A DNA stretch of 49,041 nt from an uncultured Oscillibacter sp. (lineage in GTDB: Bacteria > Bacillota > Clostridia > Oscillospirales > Oscillospiraceae). Made by a program: the position numbers and the translations under genes. Positions 35,123-44,050 of the stretch are shown one piece after another (position 1 is the stretch's first letter; every line of letters starts with the position of its first letter). The stretch lies in the NCBI GenBank assembly GCA_910588005.1, contig CAJUQM010000018.1:1-49041 (forward strand). The letters run 5' to 3'. Below the pieces are notes generated by a model. That model was given only the letters and a program-made list of their open reading frames with translations. It was not told where the DNA came from and did not search any database.

Positions 35123-36391
35123 TTAGAAATTCCGGGCAAACCGCGTCAGGATCACCGCAGCCTGTGCCCGGGTAGCAGTGCCGCGGGGGGAGAGGGTAGA
35201 GCCGGAGGTGCCGTTGACCAGACCCACGGCGTTGGCCCACTCCATCGCCTCCACCGCGTATCCCGCAATTCCGGCCGCATCGGCATAGACGGACAGGTCC
35301 GCCCGGGCGGAGGTCTCTCCGCCCCTGTACCGCGCATAGCGGTACAGGAATGCCGCCAGCTGCTCCCGGGTAATGGATGCTCCGGGGCGGAACGTGCCGT
35401 CGGAGTAGCCGTTGACAATGCCGTTGGCACTGGCCCATGCCACAGCGGGAGCGTAGTAGAGACCGAGGGGCACATCGGTGAAATCAGCGCCGCCTACGGC
35501 GGGAGAACCCTCCATTCGGTACAGAATGGTCACAATCATGCTCCGGGTAGTGGAGCCGTCCGGGCTGAATGTAGCCGGCCCGGTACCGTTCATCAGCCCC
35601 CGCTCATAGACATACTGCACCTCGTCATGGCACCAAAATCCAGTGGGAATATCCCAAAATGGCAAGGTGCTTTCCGGCCGGGGGCGGAAGGAGGCCTCCA
35701 CCTCCACCTCTCCGTCCGGCATGAGAAACGTCCAAGTTCCGTTCCCCTGGTCCGTAAGACGGAGTTCCCGCCGCCCGGAGAACGCGGCCACTTCCTCCAG
35801 CTCACAGCCCTGGTCCGGCAGAGCGGTAACCGTCACGGTCTCCCCCTCCTCCGCAGCTGTGGGCCGGACACGGAGTGTGCCGTAGTCCGGATCATTGGTA
35901 TAGATCCGGTACCCGTATCCATCGTCCCAGTCTCGGAACTCACTGTCGGTGCGGACGGTCTCCGTATGTGCACGGAGATCCCGGTCCAGCAGTGTCAGCC
36001 ACACCCTGTCCGGCAGGGAATAGGCCTCTCCCGGCTCCAGGTAGCCAAGATACAGCCGCCGCCCGTCATTGATGGGATCGCTGCCACGGACCGCGCTCAT
36101 ATAAATGGTAACCGTGGTCGTCTCCCGGTCCTCTTCCACCCGGCAGTCCGGAACATAGGCGCCCCGGACCTCCGGGGAAAAGACGGTGTCCGGGCAGCTG
36201 CCCTCCAAGGTCAGCTCCAGCTGGAGTCCAAAAACCTGGTCCTCCAATCCCTCCAGCGTGAGATACACCCGCTTCCCCTCCTCCTGGAAGACCAACTGGG
36301 CGTCGCTATTCCAGGCTTCCGCCGGTGCCGGCAGGATCCACAATAGACACAAGACGGCAAGGGCCGCCGGGAAAACTCTTATCCTTCTCAT
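35123..36391 (-). CDS. SLH-domain surface protein
   Basis: A 422-aa secreted protein. The signal peptide MRRIRVFPAALAVLCLLWIL ends at PAPAEA-W (cleavage near residue 26). Next comes a domain of unknown type with cohesin-like beta strands (about 30-185). A bacterial-repeat-type module follows (about 195-270; YGTLRVRPTAAEEGETVTVT to DGEVEVEASFRP). Three S-layer homology motifs fill the C-terminus and should bind the pyruvylated secondary cell-wall polymer. The start at 36391 has GGAGGA upstream and lies four bases beyond the stop of the M60 gene, so the two are co-translated. An anchoring or scaffolding role for the protease is a plausible inference. Confidence 0.88.
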   Translation of the reverse strand: MRRIRVFPAALAVLCLLWILPAPAEAWNSDAQLVFQEEGKRVYLTLEGLEDQVFGLQLELTLEGSCPDTVFSPEVRGAYVPDCRVEEDRETTTVTIYMSAVRGSDPINDGRRLYLGYLEPGEAYSLPDRVWLTLLDRDLRAHTETVRTDSEFRDWDDGYGYRIYTNDPDYGTLRVRPTAAEEGETVTVTALPDQGCELEEVAAFSGRRELRLTDQGNGTWTFLMPDGEVEVEASFRPRPESTLPFWDIPTGFWCHDEVQYVYERGLMNGTGPATFSPDGSTTRSMIVTILYRMEGSPAVGGADFTDVPLGLYYAPAVAWASANGIVNGYSDGTFRPGASITREQLAAFLYRYARYRGGETSARADLSVYADAAGIAGYAVEAMEWANAVGLVNGTSGSTLSPRGTATRAQAAVILTRFARNF

Positions 36392-36395
36392 AGGC

Positions 36396-39300
36396 TCAGT
36401 CCTCCAGTACGATGGCGGGCAAATCCGTGCCGCCGGGGGTGTCTGTCCAGAGGGTCTCCGCCGTAACACGCTGGCTCTCAGCGGTGTCAGGCAGGTCTGT
36501 GCGGGAGAGAACCGCCCGCATCTGGCTCGGAAGCAGGTTAACGCCGCTGCAGTCGCTCTGCCCGTCCTGAAGTTCTGCCTCTCTCTGGACATCGGGGATA
36601 AACACAAACAGTCCGTCGCTGATGTCGCTGACTGCGCCGTCCTCCGGGATCTCGGCAAACAGCAGAACCCTGCCATCCAAGTACCGGGATTCCATGGTCT
36701 CTGTCAAAGCGCCGTCTCCGTCTACGGAGGTCCGGGTAAAGCGTCCTTCAATCTTCACGGTCTGATACAGAGGATCGCCTCGATAGGTTCCGGTGACTAC
36801 CAGCGTCCCGGCAGGAATTACCGCGCCGCCGGAGCTGGTGAGATAGTGGTAGTCCTTGGCGAGGACGCCCACGGACCCCCTCTCCAGAAAGGCCACGTCA
36901 TCCCCGGCATAGCTGATAAGCCGGAGGCCGCTGTCGGGCACGGAGGCCGGTATGCCTGTGACGGTGACAGTTTTCGCATCATAGGTCCAGATCCGGGAGT
37001 CCTCCGGTCCCGCGCCGGGCTTTTGGAAATAAGTCAAATAACTGCTCTGGTCATCTACCGCCTGGTTGCCCGCGGCAAAGCTGCCGGAGCGGGCTGTGTG
37101 AACATTGCCGGAGCCATCTCGAACCGTCACTGAGTAATCGCCGCCGGCAGGTGGGTTTTTCACCTTCAAGCCAGAGACGGCGGTCTCCCGAAGCAGTGTA
37201 AAGGTCACGGTGTCTCCGCTGCGCTCCACGGTGTAATCGCTCTCCGGCACGGTTTTATCATACGCCACCCGAACCTCGTTAGACCGGGAGGCAGCCCCGT
37301 CGTTGACCCTGTTGCCCAACATATCATAGGCCACAACCTCATACACATAGGTCCGGTGGTTGGCAGAACCCACCACATCCTTATAGGTGCTCTCCGCTGT
37401 AAAGGCGATGGGCCGGTAGCTCTGTCCGCCGTCGCTGCTGCGGCGGATCTCATACCCCTGGACCGCACCGGTGATATTGGACGCGATGGTAAGGGTGATC
37501 TCATTGTCTGCCGTCAGCGCCGCCGTGGTGGAGACGCTGCCTGCGGCGGCCTGCGTGCCTGCCAGACGTGCCCGGCGGCTCTGGTCGCTAAGATACCAAA
37601 TGGCCCGCTCCTCTCCGGGATACTTCTCGATGGTCTCTCTCGCACTGTCGCTGAGGGTCATGCCCCAGCGGTCAAAGAAAGCGTTGAGGTTCCGGTTTGC
37701 CACTGCGGAGGCCGTCAGGGCAACCCGGTCCTGATAGGACGATGCGCCGGCGAAATACCTTCCATCCTTCCATGCCTTGAAGAACTGGTTGTAGAAATCC
37801 ATGCCGCCGCTGTCATAGGCCAAGTGGAGCTGCCAATACAGTCCCAGCTGCACAAACACGTCGTTGGAGTCCCCGGGAAGTCCCTGGGATGTTTTGGTAA
37901 AGATGGCCGGGTATTTGCCGCTGACCTCCAACCGGGAGGGCAGGGTGTTCCGGTCCCCGTCGTATGTCTGGGCCATCAGAGAGTATATGTTGTTAGTGAT
38001 CTCAGCCTTGCCCAGCTTGTCCATGTTGTGGCCGATCTCATGGGCGATGCCCCAGCCGAAGAGGCCGTTTGCCGTAGCGCCGGCTCCCAGGGCGCTGATG
38101 GGTCTGCCGCAGACCATGCCCGCACAGGAGCCATAGCCGATGCCGATGTGGCTCCCCGCAGCATACATAAACGCTCCGGAGAACATCTGCATACACCGGA
38201 TGTTCTGACGGGTGGTCATGTCGTTTAACCCATAGGTGTTGTCAATCCCCTGGGTTGTTTTGCAGATATGCATCAGGTCTTCCCAGGCCAGTACGTTGGC
38301 GTACAGGGTCTCCGCCCTCTCCGCCGGGCTTTTTCCGCTGCCGTTGAGCGCCGCCAGAGCGGGCAGAGACAGCAGCACCGTGGGCAGAGAGATCTCCGTG
38401 ACATTGTGCCAGTCGCTGGTTTTGACCGCATCCGTGATACCGCAGGCCGCGGTATATGCCTCCAGCTCCTCCACATACTCCTGAATACAGGCCTTCCGCT
38501 GTCCATCGTCCATGCCGTACCAGCCGGACAGCTCCAAAGTGGGAATCCTCACCGCTCTGCGGACAGTGAGCCGAACCTGCTCCGGGTTCGGTCCGCCGCA
38601 GGTCACATACAGGCTGCCGCCCCGGGGTGTATTCTGACTGCCGATCTTGGGAATGGTCAAAATATTCCGCCCGTCGTAAAGCGTCCCCACTTTTTGCAGC
38701 CACTGGTTTGCCTCGGCGTTATATTGACTGGCGTAGACGGTGACAGTCTGCCCGCTGGGGATAGAGGCATAGACAGTGATCTCACTTCCCGCTCCGGCAG
38801 CCACGCCCAGGGGCTGCAGCTCACTGCCGCCCTGGCTGTACTTCGCGCCGTCCAGAGCACCGCTGCGGGCATCCAGACCGATATGAATGCGGCTGCCGGA
38901 CGGCTGGCCGTGAAGAAGGGCCTCCGCCAGATCCAGCTCGTCGGCCATGTTGGCGGTATAGAGGTAGTAATTTCTCTCATCGCTGTCCAGCCTCTGACGC
39001 AGGGCGTCGATCTCCGCCTGGGTGACGCCGGAAAGCAGCTCCGTATGCAGGCCGTCCATTCCCCCCGCAAAGAGGCCGGAGATCTCCTGCTGCAAGCTGC
39101 GGGAAGAATCGTACTCCAGGAACATCAGCTCTGACAGGCTCACCGCCGTGTAGGCCCGCTGCTCAATGGTGACGGCGATTTTCACCACATCCGTCACCGG
39201 TTCAAAGGGCAGCACGGCAAACCGCTCCGAAACGGGATTTCCCTGAACCGGAAGCCAGGTATCCACATCAGAGGCACTGCCTCCCCGGGCAGTGTCAGGA

Positions 39301-41333
39301 GCGGCCAGCGTGCCGGGGCCGTTCAAATCGTCTCCCTGTCTCCAGACGGTAACCGTATACACCCGCAGGTTGGACGCATAGCTCCCGTCCAGCCGCGGTA
39401 CCCAGATCACCGCTCCCAGGTCCACCGGGCGGTTAAAGGTGGCAAAGACCTGCTTACTGTCCCACCAGTTGCCGTCGCCGTAAGAGTGAGACGTCCAATG
39501 CGTGCTGAAATTCCCGTCCGCCATATACTCCGGGCGGAACGGATTGTCCGCCGTATAGGAGGCGGGAGAGACGTTGTTGGGATTCCCCAGCCAGACCTGC
39601 TCAATATCGTGCCAGTCCAGCACGCCGGCGGTGGGAATTCCCTCCGGGCGGCTGTAATCCGGAGATTCCGGCGTACCCAGGGCCGTGCGGGAGGGACCGC
39701 TGCGGCCCAGGCTGTTGCCCGCCACAATGTAAATCTCATAAGTGACGCCATTGGTCAGACCGTTGATCGTAGTGCTGGTGCCGGACTGCTGCCCGCCGGA
39801 CTGCTGGAAAGAGCCGCCCTCTGCCGGCCGGTAATACACCTCATAATATGTGGCGTTCTTCCCAGCCTTCCACGAGACGCTGAGAGCGCCGTCCAACGTG
39901 CTCACATTCACCATATCCGGCGCGTCCGGAACCCGGGCGGGCTGCGGCGTGGCCGCCACGGCGGCGGAGGTCTTGCCCTGCCAGCCGCCGTCCACCGGGG
40001 TCACGGTAAAGAGATAGGTCTTCAGGTTTTCCAGGCCGGTGATCTCCGCCCTGTTGACACCCACGCTCATCGACCGGGACTCACCGCTGCTGCGCAGCCG
40101 GTAGTCCACCCGGTAGCCGGAGACGTTGGGCATCTCGTCCCACCGCAGGCTTACCCGGCAGTCTCCCGCCTCTGCGGTGAGGTTTTTAATCTCGCTGTTG
40201 GGCGCCGCGGGATTCTCCGGCACGATATCCCGGAGAAAACGGATGGACTCCACCACGGCATAGCCGCCGCCCTCGGTGCGGTTCACGGAGATGACAACCT
40301 CCTTCACCGGCACCCGCCGTCCCAGAGGGATGGAGATCACGCTGCTGCCCGGCATAGGGCCAATGGCGTAGACCCCCTCCGGCAGGGAGAGGTCAAAGGG
40401 GATCTCCTCGCTGGTACCGTCCGTATACTCCACCGCCGCGGAACCGGCGAGAATAGCCCCCGGTCCCTCTGGAGAGACAATCTGGAGTTCTTCCATCTCC
40501 ACCGCCTCTGTCAGGGGAATGGGCAAGTCCCACGCCTCGCCCTGGCCGGAGAGCGCCACGGTCTGCCCGTTGCTCAAAAACAGATCTTCCGCATTTCCGA
40601 AGAGGACCTCAACGCCGGATTGGGCCAGGGTATCCAGTAAAACCGCCGTGTCCACCGGCGGGAGAAGCAGCGCGGTATCCCGAACGGCCGCCTCGCCTTC
40701 CGCGTCCATGGCCCGGGTGAGATAGGCCAAATCCACCACGCCGATCTCCCCGTCGCCATCCAGATCAAACTGTTCCAGATCTCTCCGGTCATCGGAACCC
40801 AGGGCCTCTGACAGCAGTTCCCGGTCCCGGCGGTCTACAAAACCGTCTCCGTCCACGTCTCCCAGCGTAAACGTTCCATCCCCGGTACCCAAAGTGACAT
40901 GCTGGGAACAGTCCCCCAGGATGAGACGCTGGGTATAGGGAACATAGCCCTCTCCGGTAAACTCCAGCGTGTACTCCCCCTGCGGGAGATTCTCCACGGT
41001 GAAGTCCAGATATCCGGGCCAGTTCCCGCCGCCCAAGGGACCTCCGTCCTCATTCCGCAGGGCCACCGCCGCCGGAAAACCGCCTATTTCAGCATAGCTG
41101 TTCTCCCAGCTCAAGGGAAGTCCTCCAAGATCACTTCCATCCCGAAAAATCTCCACTTGCACGCTTCGTTTCTGAATTTCCTCCAGCCGCTGTGGAAAAT
41201 CCACCCGGACAGTGGCTGAGATACTGCCGGCAGCCTGTCCCGAAACCGTCCCTGCCGCCTGAGCCGCGGGGAGGGCGGCAGACAGCATGGATACCGCCAA
41301 CAGTATAGAAATGATCCGTCTGCACATGTTCAT
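36396..41333 (-). CDS. Secreted M60-like (enhancin-type) metallopeptidase, multidomain
   Basis: A 1645-aa exported protein. Signal peptide residues 1-27, then a beta domain, a dockerin-like calcium-binding module (about 155-210, with GDVDGDGFVDRRDRELL and DLDGDGEIGVVDLAYL), two fibronectin III modules (about 380-465, 470-555) and an F5/8C-type carbohydrate-binding module (about 575-740). The M60 catalytic region carries the gluzincin motif HEIGH (1098-1102), with the extra glutamate after eight residues (E1111). Beta-rich modules complete the C-terminus. M60-like enzymes of gut bacteria cleave O-glycosylated proteins such as mucins; that specificity is inferred. The ribosome site is GAGG, 10 bases ahead. 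First gene of a two-gene operon with the SLH protein. Confidence 0.88.
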   Translation of the reverse strand: MNMCRRIISILLAVSMLSAALPAAQAAGTVSGQAAGSISATVRVDFPQRLEEIQKRSVQVEIFRDGSDLGGLPLSWENSYAEIGGFPAAVALRNEDGGPLGGGNWPGYLDFTVENLPQGEYTLEFTGEGYVPYTQRLILGDCSQHVTLGTGDGTFTLGDVDGDGFVDRRDRELLSEALGSDDRRDLEQFDLDGDGEIGVVDLAYLTRAMDAEGEAAVRDTALLLPPVDTAVLLDTLAQSGVEVLFGNAEDLFLSNGQTVALSGQGEAWDLPIPLTEAVEMEELQIVSPEGPGAILAGSAAVEYTDGTSEEIPFDLSLPEGVYAIGPMPGSSVISIPLGRRVPVKEVVISVNRTEGGGYAVVESIRFLRDIVPENPAAPNSEIKNLTAEAGDCRVSLRWDEMPNVSGYRVDYRLRSSGESRSMSVGVNRAEITGLENLKTYLFTVTPVDGGWQGKTSAAVAATPQPARVPDAPDMVNVSTLDGALSVSWKAGKNATYYEVYYRPAEGGSFQQSGGQQSGTSTTINGLTNGVTYEIYIVAGNSLGRSGPSRTALGTPESPDYSRPEGIPTAGVLDWHDIEQVWLGNPNNVSPASYTADNPFRPEYMADGNFSTHWTSHSYGDGNWWDSKQVFATFNRPVDLGAVIWVPRLDGSYASNLRVYTVTVWRQGDDLNGPGTLAAPDTARGGSASDVDTWLPVQGNPVSERFAVLPFEPVTDVVKIAVTIEQRAYTAVSLSELMFLEYDSSRSLQQEISGLFAGGMDGLHTELLSGVTQAEIDALRQRLDSDERNYYLYTANMADELDLAEALLHGQPSGSRIHIGLDARSGALDGAKYSQGGSELQPLGVAAGAGSEITVYASIPSGQTVTVYASQYNAEANQWLQKVGTLYDGRNILTIPKIGSQNTPRGGSLYVTCGGPNPEQVRLTVRRAVRIPTLELSGWYGMDDGQRKACIQEYVEELEAYTAACGITDAVKTSDWHNVTEISLPTVLLSLPALAALNGSGKSPAERAETLYANVLAWEDLMHICKTTQGIDNTYGLNDMTTRQNIRCMQMFSGAFMYAAGSHIGIGYGSCAGMVCGRPISALGAGATANGLFGWGIAHEIGHNMDKLGKAEITNNIYSLMAQTYDGDRNTLPSRLEVSGKYPAIFTKTSQGLPGDSNDVFVQLGLYWQLHLAYDSGGMDFYNQFFKAWKDGRYFAGASSYQDRVALTASAVANRNLNAFFDRWGMTLSDSARETIEKYPGEERAIWYLSDQSRRARLAGTQAAAGSVSTTAALTADNEITLTIASNITGAVQGYEIRRSSDGGQSYRPIAFTAESTYKDVVGSANHRTYVYEVVAYDMLGNRVNDGAASRSNEVRVAYDKTVPESDYTVERSGDTVTFTLLRETAVSGLKVKNPPAGGDYSVTVRDGSGNVHTARSGSFAAGNQAVDDQSSYLTYFQKPGAGPEDSRIWTYDAKTVTVTGIPASVPDSGLRLISYAGDDVAFLERGSVGVLAKDYHYLTSSGGAVIPAGTLVVTGTYRGDPLYQTVKIEGRFTRTSVDGDGALTETMESRYLDGRVLLFAEIPEDGAVSDISDGLFVFIPDVQREAELQDGQSDCSGVNLLPSQMRAVLSRTDLPDTAESQRVTAETLWTDTPGGTDLPAIVLED

Positions 41334-41393
41334 TTCTCATATTCCTCGCTTTCCTGCCGCGGAGAACCGCGGAATTGTAGAAACACCGGCAGT

Positions 41394-41422
41394 ATTATAC
41401 CAACACCGCCCAATTTTGACAA
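41394..41422 (-). promoter_or_regulatory. Sigma-A promoter of the M60-SLH operon
   Basis: Minus strand: TTGTCA (41417-41422), a 17-bp spacer, TATAAT (41394-41399); leader of about 54 bases containing CCGCGG direct/inverted copies. Confidence 0.85.
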
Positions 41423-41510
41423 GAGCTTTCCCCACCTTTAAAGCTCCGGAGAGTGGATTTATCCGGATACACTGCCGGAGTTCCCCGGCTCTCCGCAGTG
41501 ACGCCACGGC

Positions 41511-41546
41511 GCAAAGAGGGAACAGGCAATCCTGTTCCCTCTTTGC
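41511..41546. repeat. Hairpin repeat, copy 2 (GCAAAGAGGGAACAGG)
   Basis: A perfect 16-bp stem (41511-41526 with 41531-41546) and a CAAT loop, in the gap between ribH and the M60 gene. It resembles the hairpin at 27194-27228. It may act as the terminator-like end of the rib operon, but no U run follows. Confidence 0.75.
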
Positions 41547-41682
41547 ATCCGGCATCCGGCGCCGCCCTCCGGAGAAGAAACGCCGCGGTGCCGGAAGAAC
41601 CGCCTCTGGAAATCCGAGCCAAGGACTGTCGCTCCAGCCCCGGATTCCCTCCGCAAAGCCATGCCTGCGGGCGGCTCCGCTG

Positions 41683-42147
41683 TCACTCCAGCACCCGAAT
41701 CAGGTTCACCATCTCAATGGCGGCCTCCGCGCAGTCGGCTCCCTTGTTGCCCGCCTTGGTGCCGGCCCGCTCAATAGCCTGCTCGATGGTATCCGTAGTC
41801 AGCACGCCGAACAGCACCGGAACGCCGCTCTCCAGCGACACGGCGGCGATTCCCTTGGAAACCTCGGCACACACATAGTCATAGTGGCTGGTGCTGCCCC
41901 GGATCACCGCCCCCAGGGCGATCACCGCGTCGTACTTCCCGCTCTTTGCCATCTTGGCGGCGATCAGCGGAATCTCAAACGCCCCGGGGACCCAGGCCAC
42001 GGACAGATCCTCCTCCCGCACGCCATGGCGCAGCAGCACGTCCCGGCAGCCGCTGAGCAGCTTCGCAACGATCAATTCATTAAACCGCGCGGCGACCACG
42101 CCGATTTTTGCCCCCTCGGCAACCAGCTTGCCCTCGTAAACTCTCAT
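41683..42147 (-). CDS. ribH: 6,7-dimethyl-8-ribityllumazine synthase
   Basis: A 154-aa lumazine synthase that condenses 5-amino-6-ribitylamino-uracil with dihydroxybutanone phosphate in the penultimate riboflavin step, as an icosahedral 60-mer or smaller. Signatures: ARFNELIVAKLLSG, WVPGAFEIPLIA, ALGAVIRGSTSHYDYVC (with the catalytic histidine) and FGVLTTDTIEQA. Last gene of the ribD-ribE-ribBA-ribH operon, 24 bases after ribBA. Confidence 0.96.
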   Translation of the reverse strand: MRVYEGKLVAEGAKIGVVAARFNELIVAKLLSGCRDVLLRHGVREEDLSVAWVPGAFEIPLIAAKMAKSGKYDAVIALGAVIRGSTSHYDYVCAEVSKGIAAVSLESGVPVLFGVLTTDTIEQAIERAGTKAGNKGADCAEAAIEMVNLIRVLE

Positions 42148-42171
42148 GATGATATCCTCCTTATAAGTCGT

Positions 42172-43374
42172 TTAATAGTCAATGAGATGACCCATGCGGT
42201 TTTGCTTTGTCCGCAGGTAGAACAAATCCTCGGCTGTAGCGGCCACCTGGATCGGCACCCGCTCCGTGATCTCCAGTCCAAAACCGGAGAGTTGGTATAC
42301 CTTGTCCGGGTTATTGGTTAAAAGCCGCATGGTCCGGACGCCCAGATCCCGAAGAATCTGCGCCCCCACCCAGTACTCCCGCAAATCCGGGGCAAAGCCC
42401 AGTTCCACGTTGGCGTCCACCGTGTCAAACCCCTTTTCCTGGAGGGCATACGCCTTGAGCTTGTTAATCAGGCCGATGCCCCGGCCCTCCTGGCGCATAT
42501 AGAGCAGCACGCCCCGGCCCTCCGCGTTGATCTGCCCCAGGGCTGCGGCCAGCTGCTGGCCGCAGTCACAGCGGCGGGAGCCGAAAACATCCCCGGTAAG
42601 GCACTCCGAGTGAACCCGGCAGAGCACATCCTTCCCATCGCCCAGCTCCCCCTTTACCAGGGCCACGTGATGCTCGCCCGTCAGGTCGTTGACATAGCCG
42701 TATATCCGGAAATCTCCAAACCGGGTGGGCATCTGGGCGGCGGCCTCCCGGACCACGTGCCGGTCGTGCCTGCGGCAGTAGTCCTGAAGCGCCTTGATCG
42801 TGGTCACCTTCAAGCCCCACTCCCGCGCTTTTTCCAGGAGTTCGGCGGTGCGCATCATGGTCCCGTCCTCCCGCATGATCTCACAGCACAGCCCGCACTG
42901 CGCCAGCCCCGCCAGGCGGCAGAGGTCCACCGTGGCCTCCGTGTGGCCGTTTCGGACCAGCACACCCCCCCGGCGGGCCACCAGGGGAAATACATGTCCT
43001 GGCCGGCGCAGCTCCTCCGGCCTTGTGGTGGGGTCCGCACACCTGCGGCAGGTATAGCCCCGTTCCTCCGCCGAGATCCCGGTGGTGGTGTCCGCGTGGT
43101 CGACGGACACCGTAAAGGCGGTGCCGTGGTTATCGGTGTTCACCTTTACCATCTGTTCCAAGCCAAGCCGGGCGGCTACCTCGCCGCTCATGGGGGTGCA
43201 GATCAGCCCCTTGGCGTGCACCGCCATAAAATTGACATTCTCTGTGGTGGCAAATTGGGCCGCGCAGATCATGTCTCCCTCGTTCTCCCGGTCCGGATCG
43301 TCGATAGAGATGATGATCCTGCCCGCCCGCAGCTCCTCCAGCGCCTCCTCCACCGTGCAATAGGGATGCTCCAT
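42172..43374 (-). CDS. ribBA: Bifunctional dihydroxybutanone-phosphate synthase / GTP cyclohydrolase II
   Basis: A 400-aa enzyme providing both riboflavin precursors. The N-terminal RibB domain (about 1-205) has IDDPDRENEGDMICAA for metal and substrate and the GHVFPLVARRGGVLVRNGHTEA stretch. The C-terminal RibA domain has the zinc ligands in SECLTGDVFGSRRCDC and the GTP-binding RQEGRGIGL. Lengths match the family; both active sites look intact. It sits between ribE and ribH in the FMN-riboswitch operon. Confidence 0.96.
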   Translation of the reverse strand: MEHPYCTVEEALEELRAGRIIISIDDPDRENEGDMICAAQFATTENVNFMAVHAKGLICTPMSGEVAARLGLEQMVKVNTDNHGTAFTVSVDHADTTTGISAEERGYTCRRCADPTTRPEELRRPGHVFPLVARRGGVLVRNGHTEATVDLCRLAGLAQCGLCCEIMREDGTMMRTAELLEKAREWGLKVTTIKALQDYCRRHDRHVVREAAAQMPTRFGDFRIYGYVNDLTGEHHVALVKGELGDGKDVLCRVHSECLTGDVFGSRRCDCGQQLAAALGQINAEGRGVLLYMRQEGRGIGLINKLKAYALQEKGFDTVDANVELGFAPDLREYWVGAQILRDLGVRTMRLLTNNPDKVYQLSGFGLEITERVPIQVAATAEDLFYLRTKQNRMGHLIDY

Positions 43375-43402
43375 AGGGTAAAACCTCCTTTAATGTCTCA
43401 TG

Positions 43403-44050
43403 TCAAAATCCATTCTGGATCAAAAAGTCCAGGGTGACGTGCCTCTCCGGCCCAGGGGACTCCTGAAAAGCCAGCAGCCGCTCCACATACTTGCCGATGA
43501 CGTCCGTCTCCAGGTTCACAGCGTCTCCCGCCCGCTTCTGTCCCAGAACCGTCACGGCGGCGGTATGGGGGATCAGAGAGACGGAAAAGCGGTCCGCCTC
43601 CACCGCGGCCACTGTCAGGCTGACCCCGTCTATGGTGACGGAACCCTTTTCCACAATATAGCGCAGCAGCCCGGGCGCCGCCCGCACCGTGTACCAAACG
43701 GCGTTGTCGTCCCGGCGGGTGGCGGCGATGGTCCCCACGCCGTCAATATGGCCGGAGACAATATGACCGCCGAAGCGTCCGTCCGCCGCCATGGCCCTCT
43801 CCAGGTTCACAGGGCTGCCGGGGACCAGCGCTCCAAGAGTGGAGCGGTCCAGGGTCTCATGCATCACGTCGGCGGTAAATCCGCCGGCGTTCCGCTCCGT
43901 AACGGTGAGGCAGACCCCGTTCACCGCCACGCTGTCCCCGATCTTCAGACCGGACAGCACCACAGACGCACCGATGGAGAGCGCCGCCGAGTGCGCTCCC
44001 CGCCGGACGGCCCGGACGGTGCCGGTCTCCTCAACGATTCCCGTAAACAT
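43403..44050 (-). CDS. ribE: Riboflavin synthase, alpha subunit
   Basis: A 215-aa enzyme that dismutates two lumazines to riboflavin. Two homologous beta-barrel halves are seen: the first starts MFTGIVEETGTVRAV and the second around RFGGHIVSGHIDGVGTI. Both carry the GVSLTV/GVCLTV-type motif. The start is placed at the ATG at 44050 because the conserved N-terminus is MFTGIVEE; a TTG nine bases earlier is possible. It overlaps ribD by 20 bases, indicating coupled translation. Confidence 0.95.
   Translation of the reverse strand: MFTGIVEETGTVRAVRRGAHSAALSIGASVVLSGLKIGDSVAVNGVCLTVTERNAGGFTADVMHETLDRSTLGALVPGSPVNLERAMAADGRFGGHIVSGHIDGVGTIAATRRDDNAVWYTVRAAPGLLRYIVEKGSVTIDGVSLTVAAVEADRFSVSLIPHTAAVTVLGQKRAGDAVNLETDVIGKYVERLLAFQESPGPERHVTLDFLIQNGF

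Noticed and set aside
39486..40640. A 384-aa plus-strand open frame inside the M60 gene
   Set aside because: Antisense shadow of the metallopeptidase. The M60 frame has the signal peptide, promoter and domain matches.
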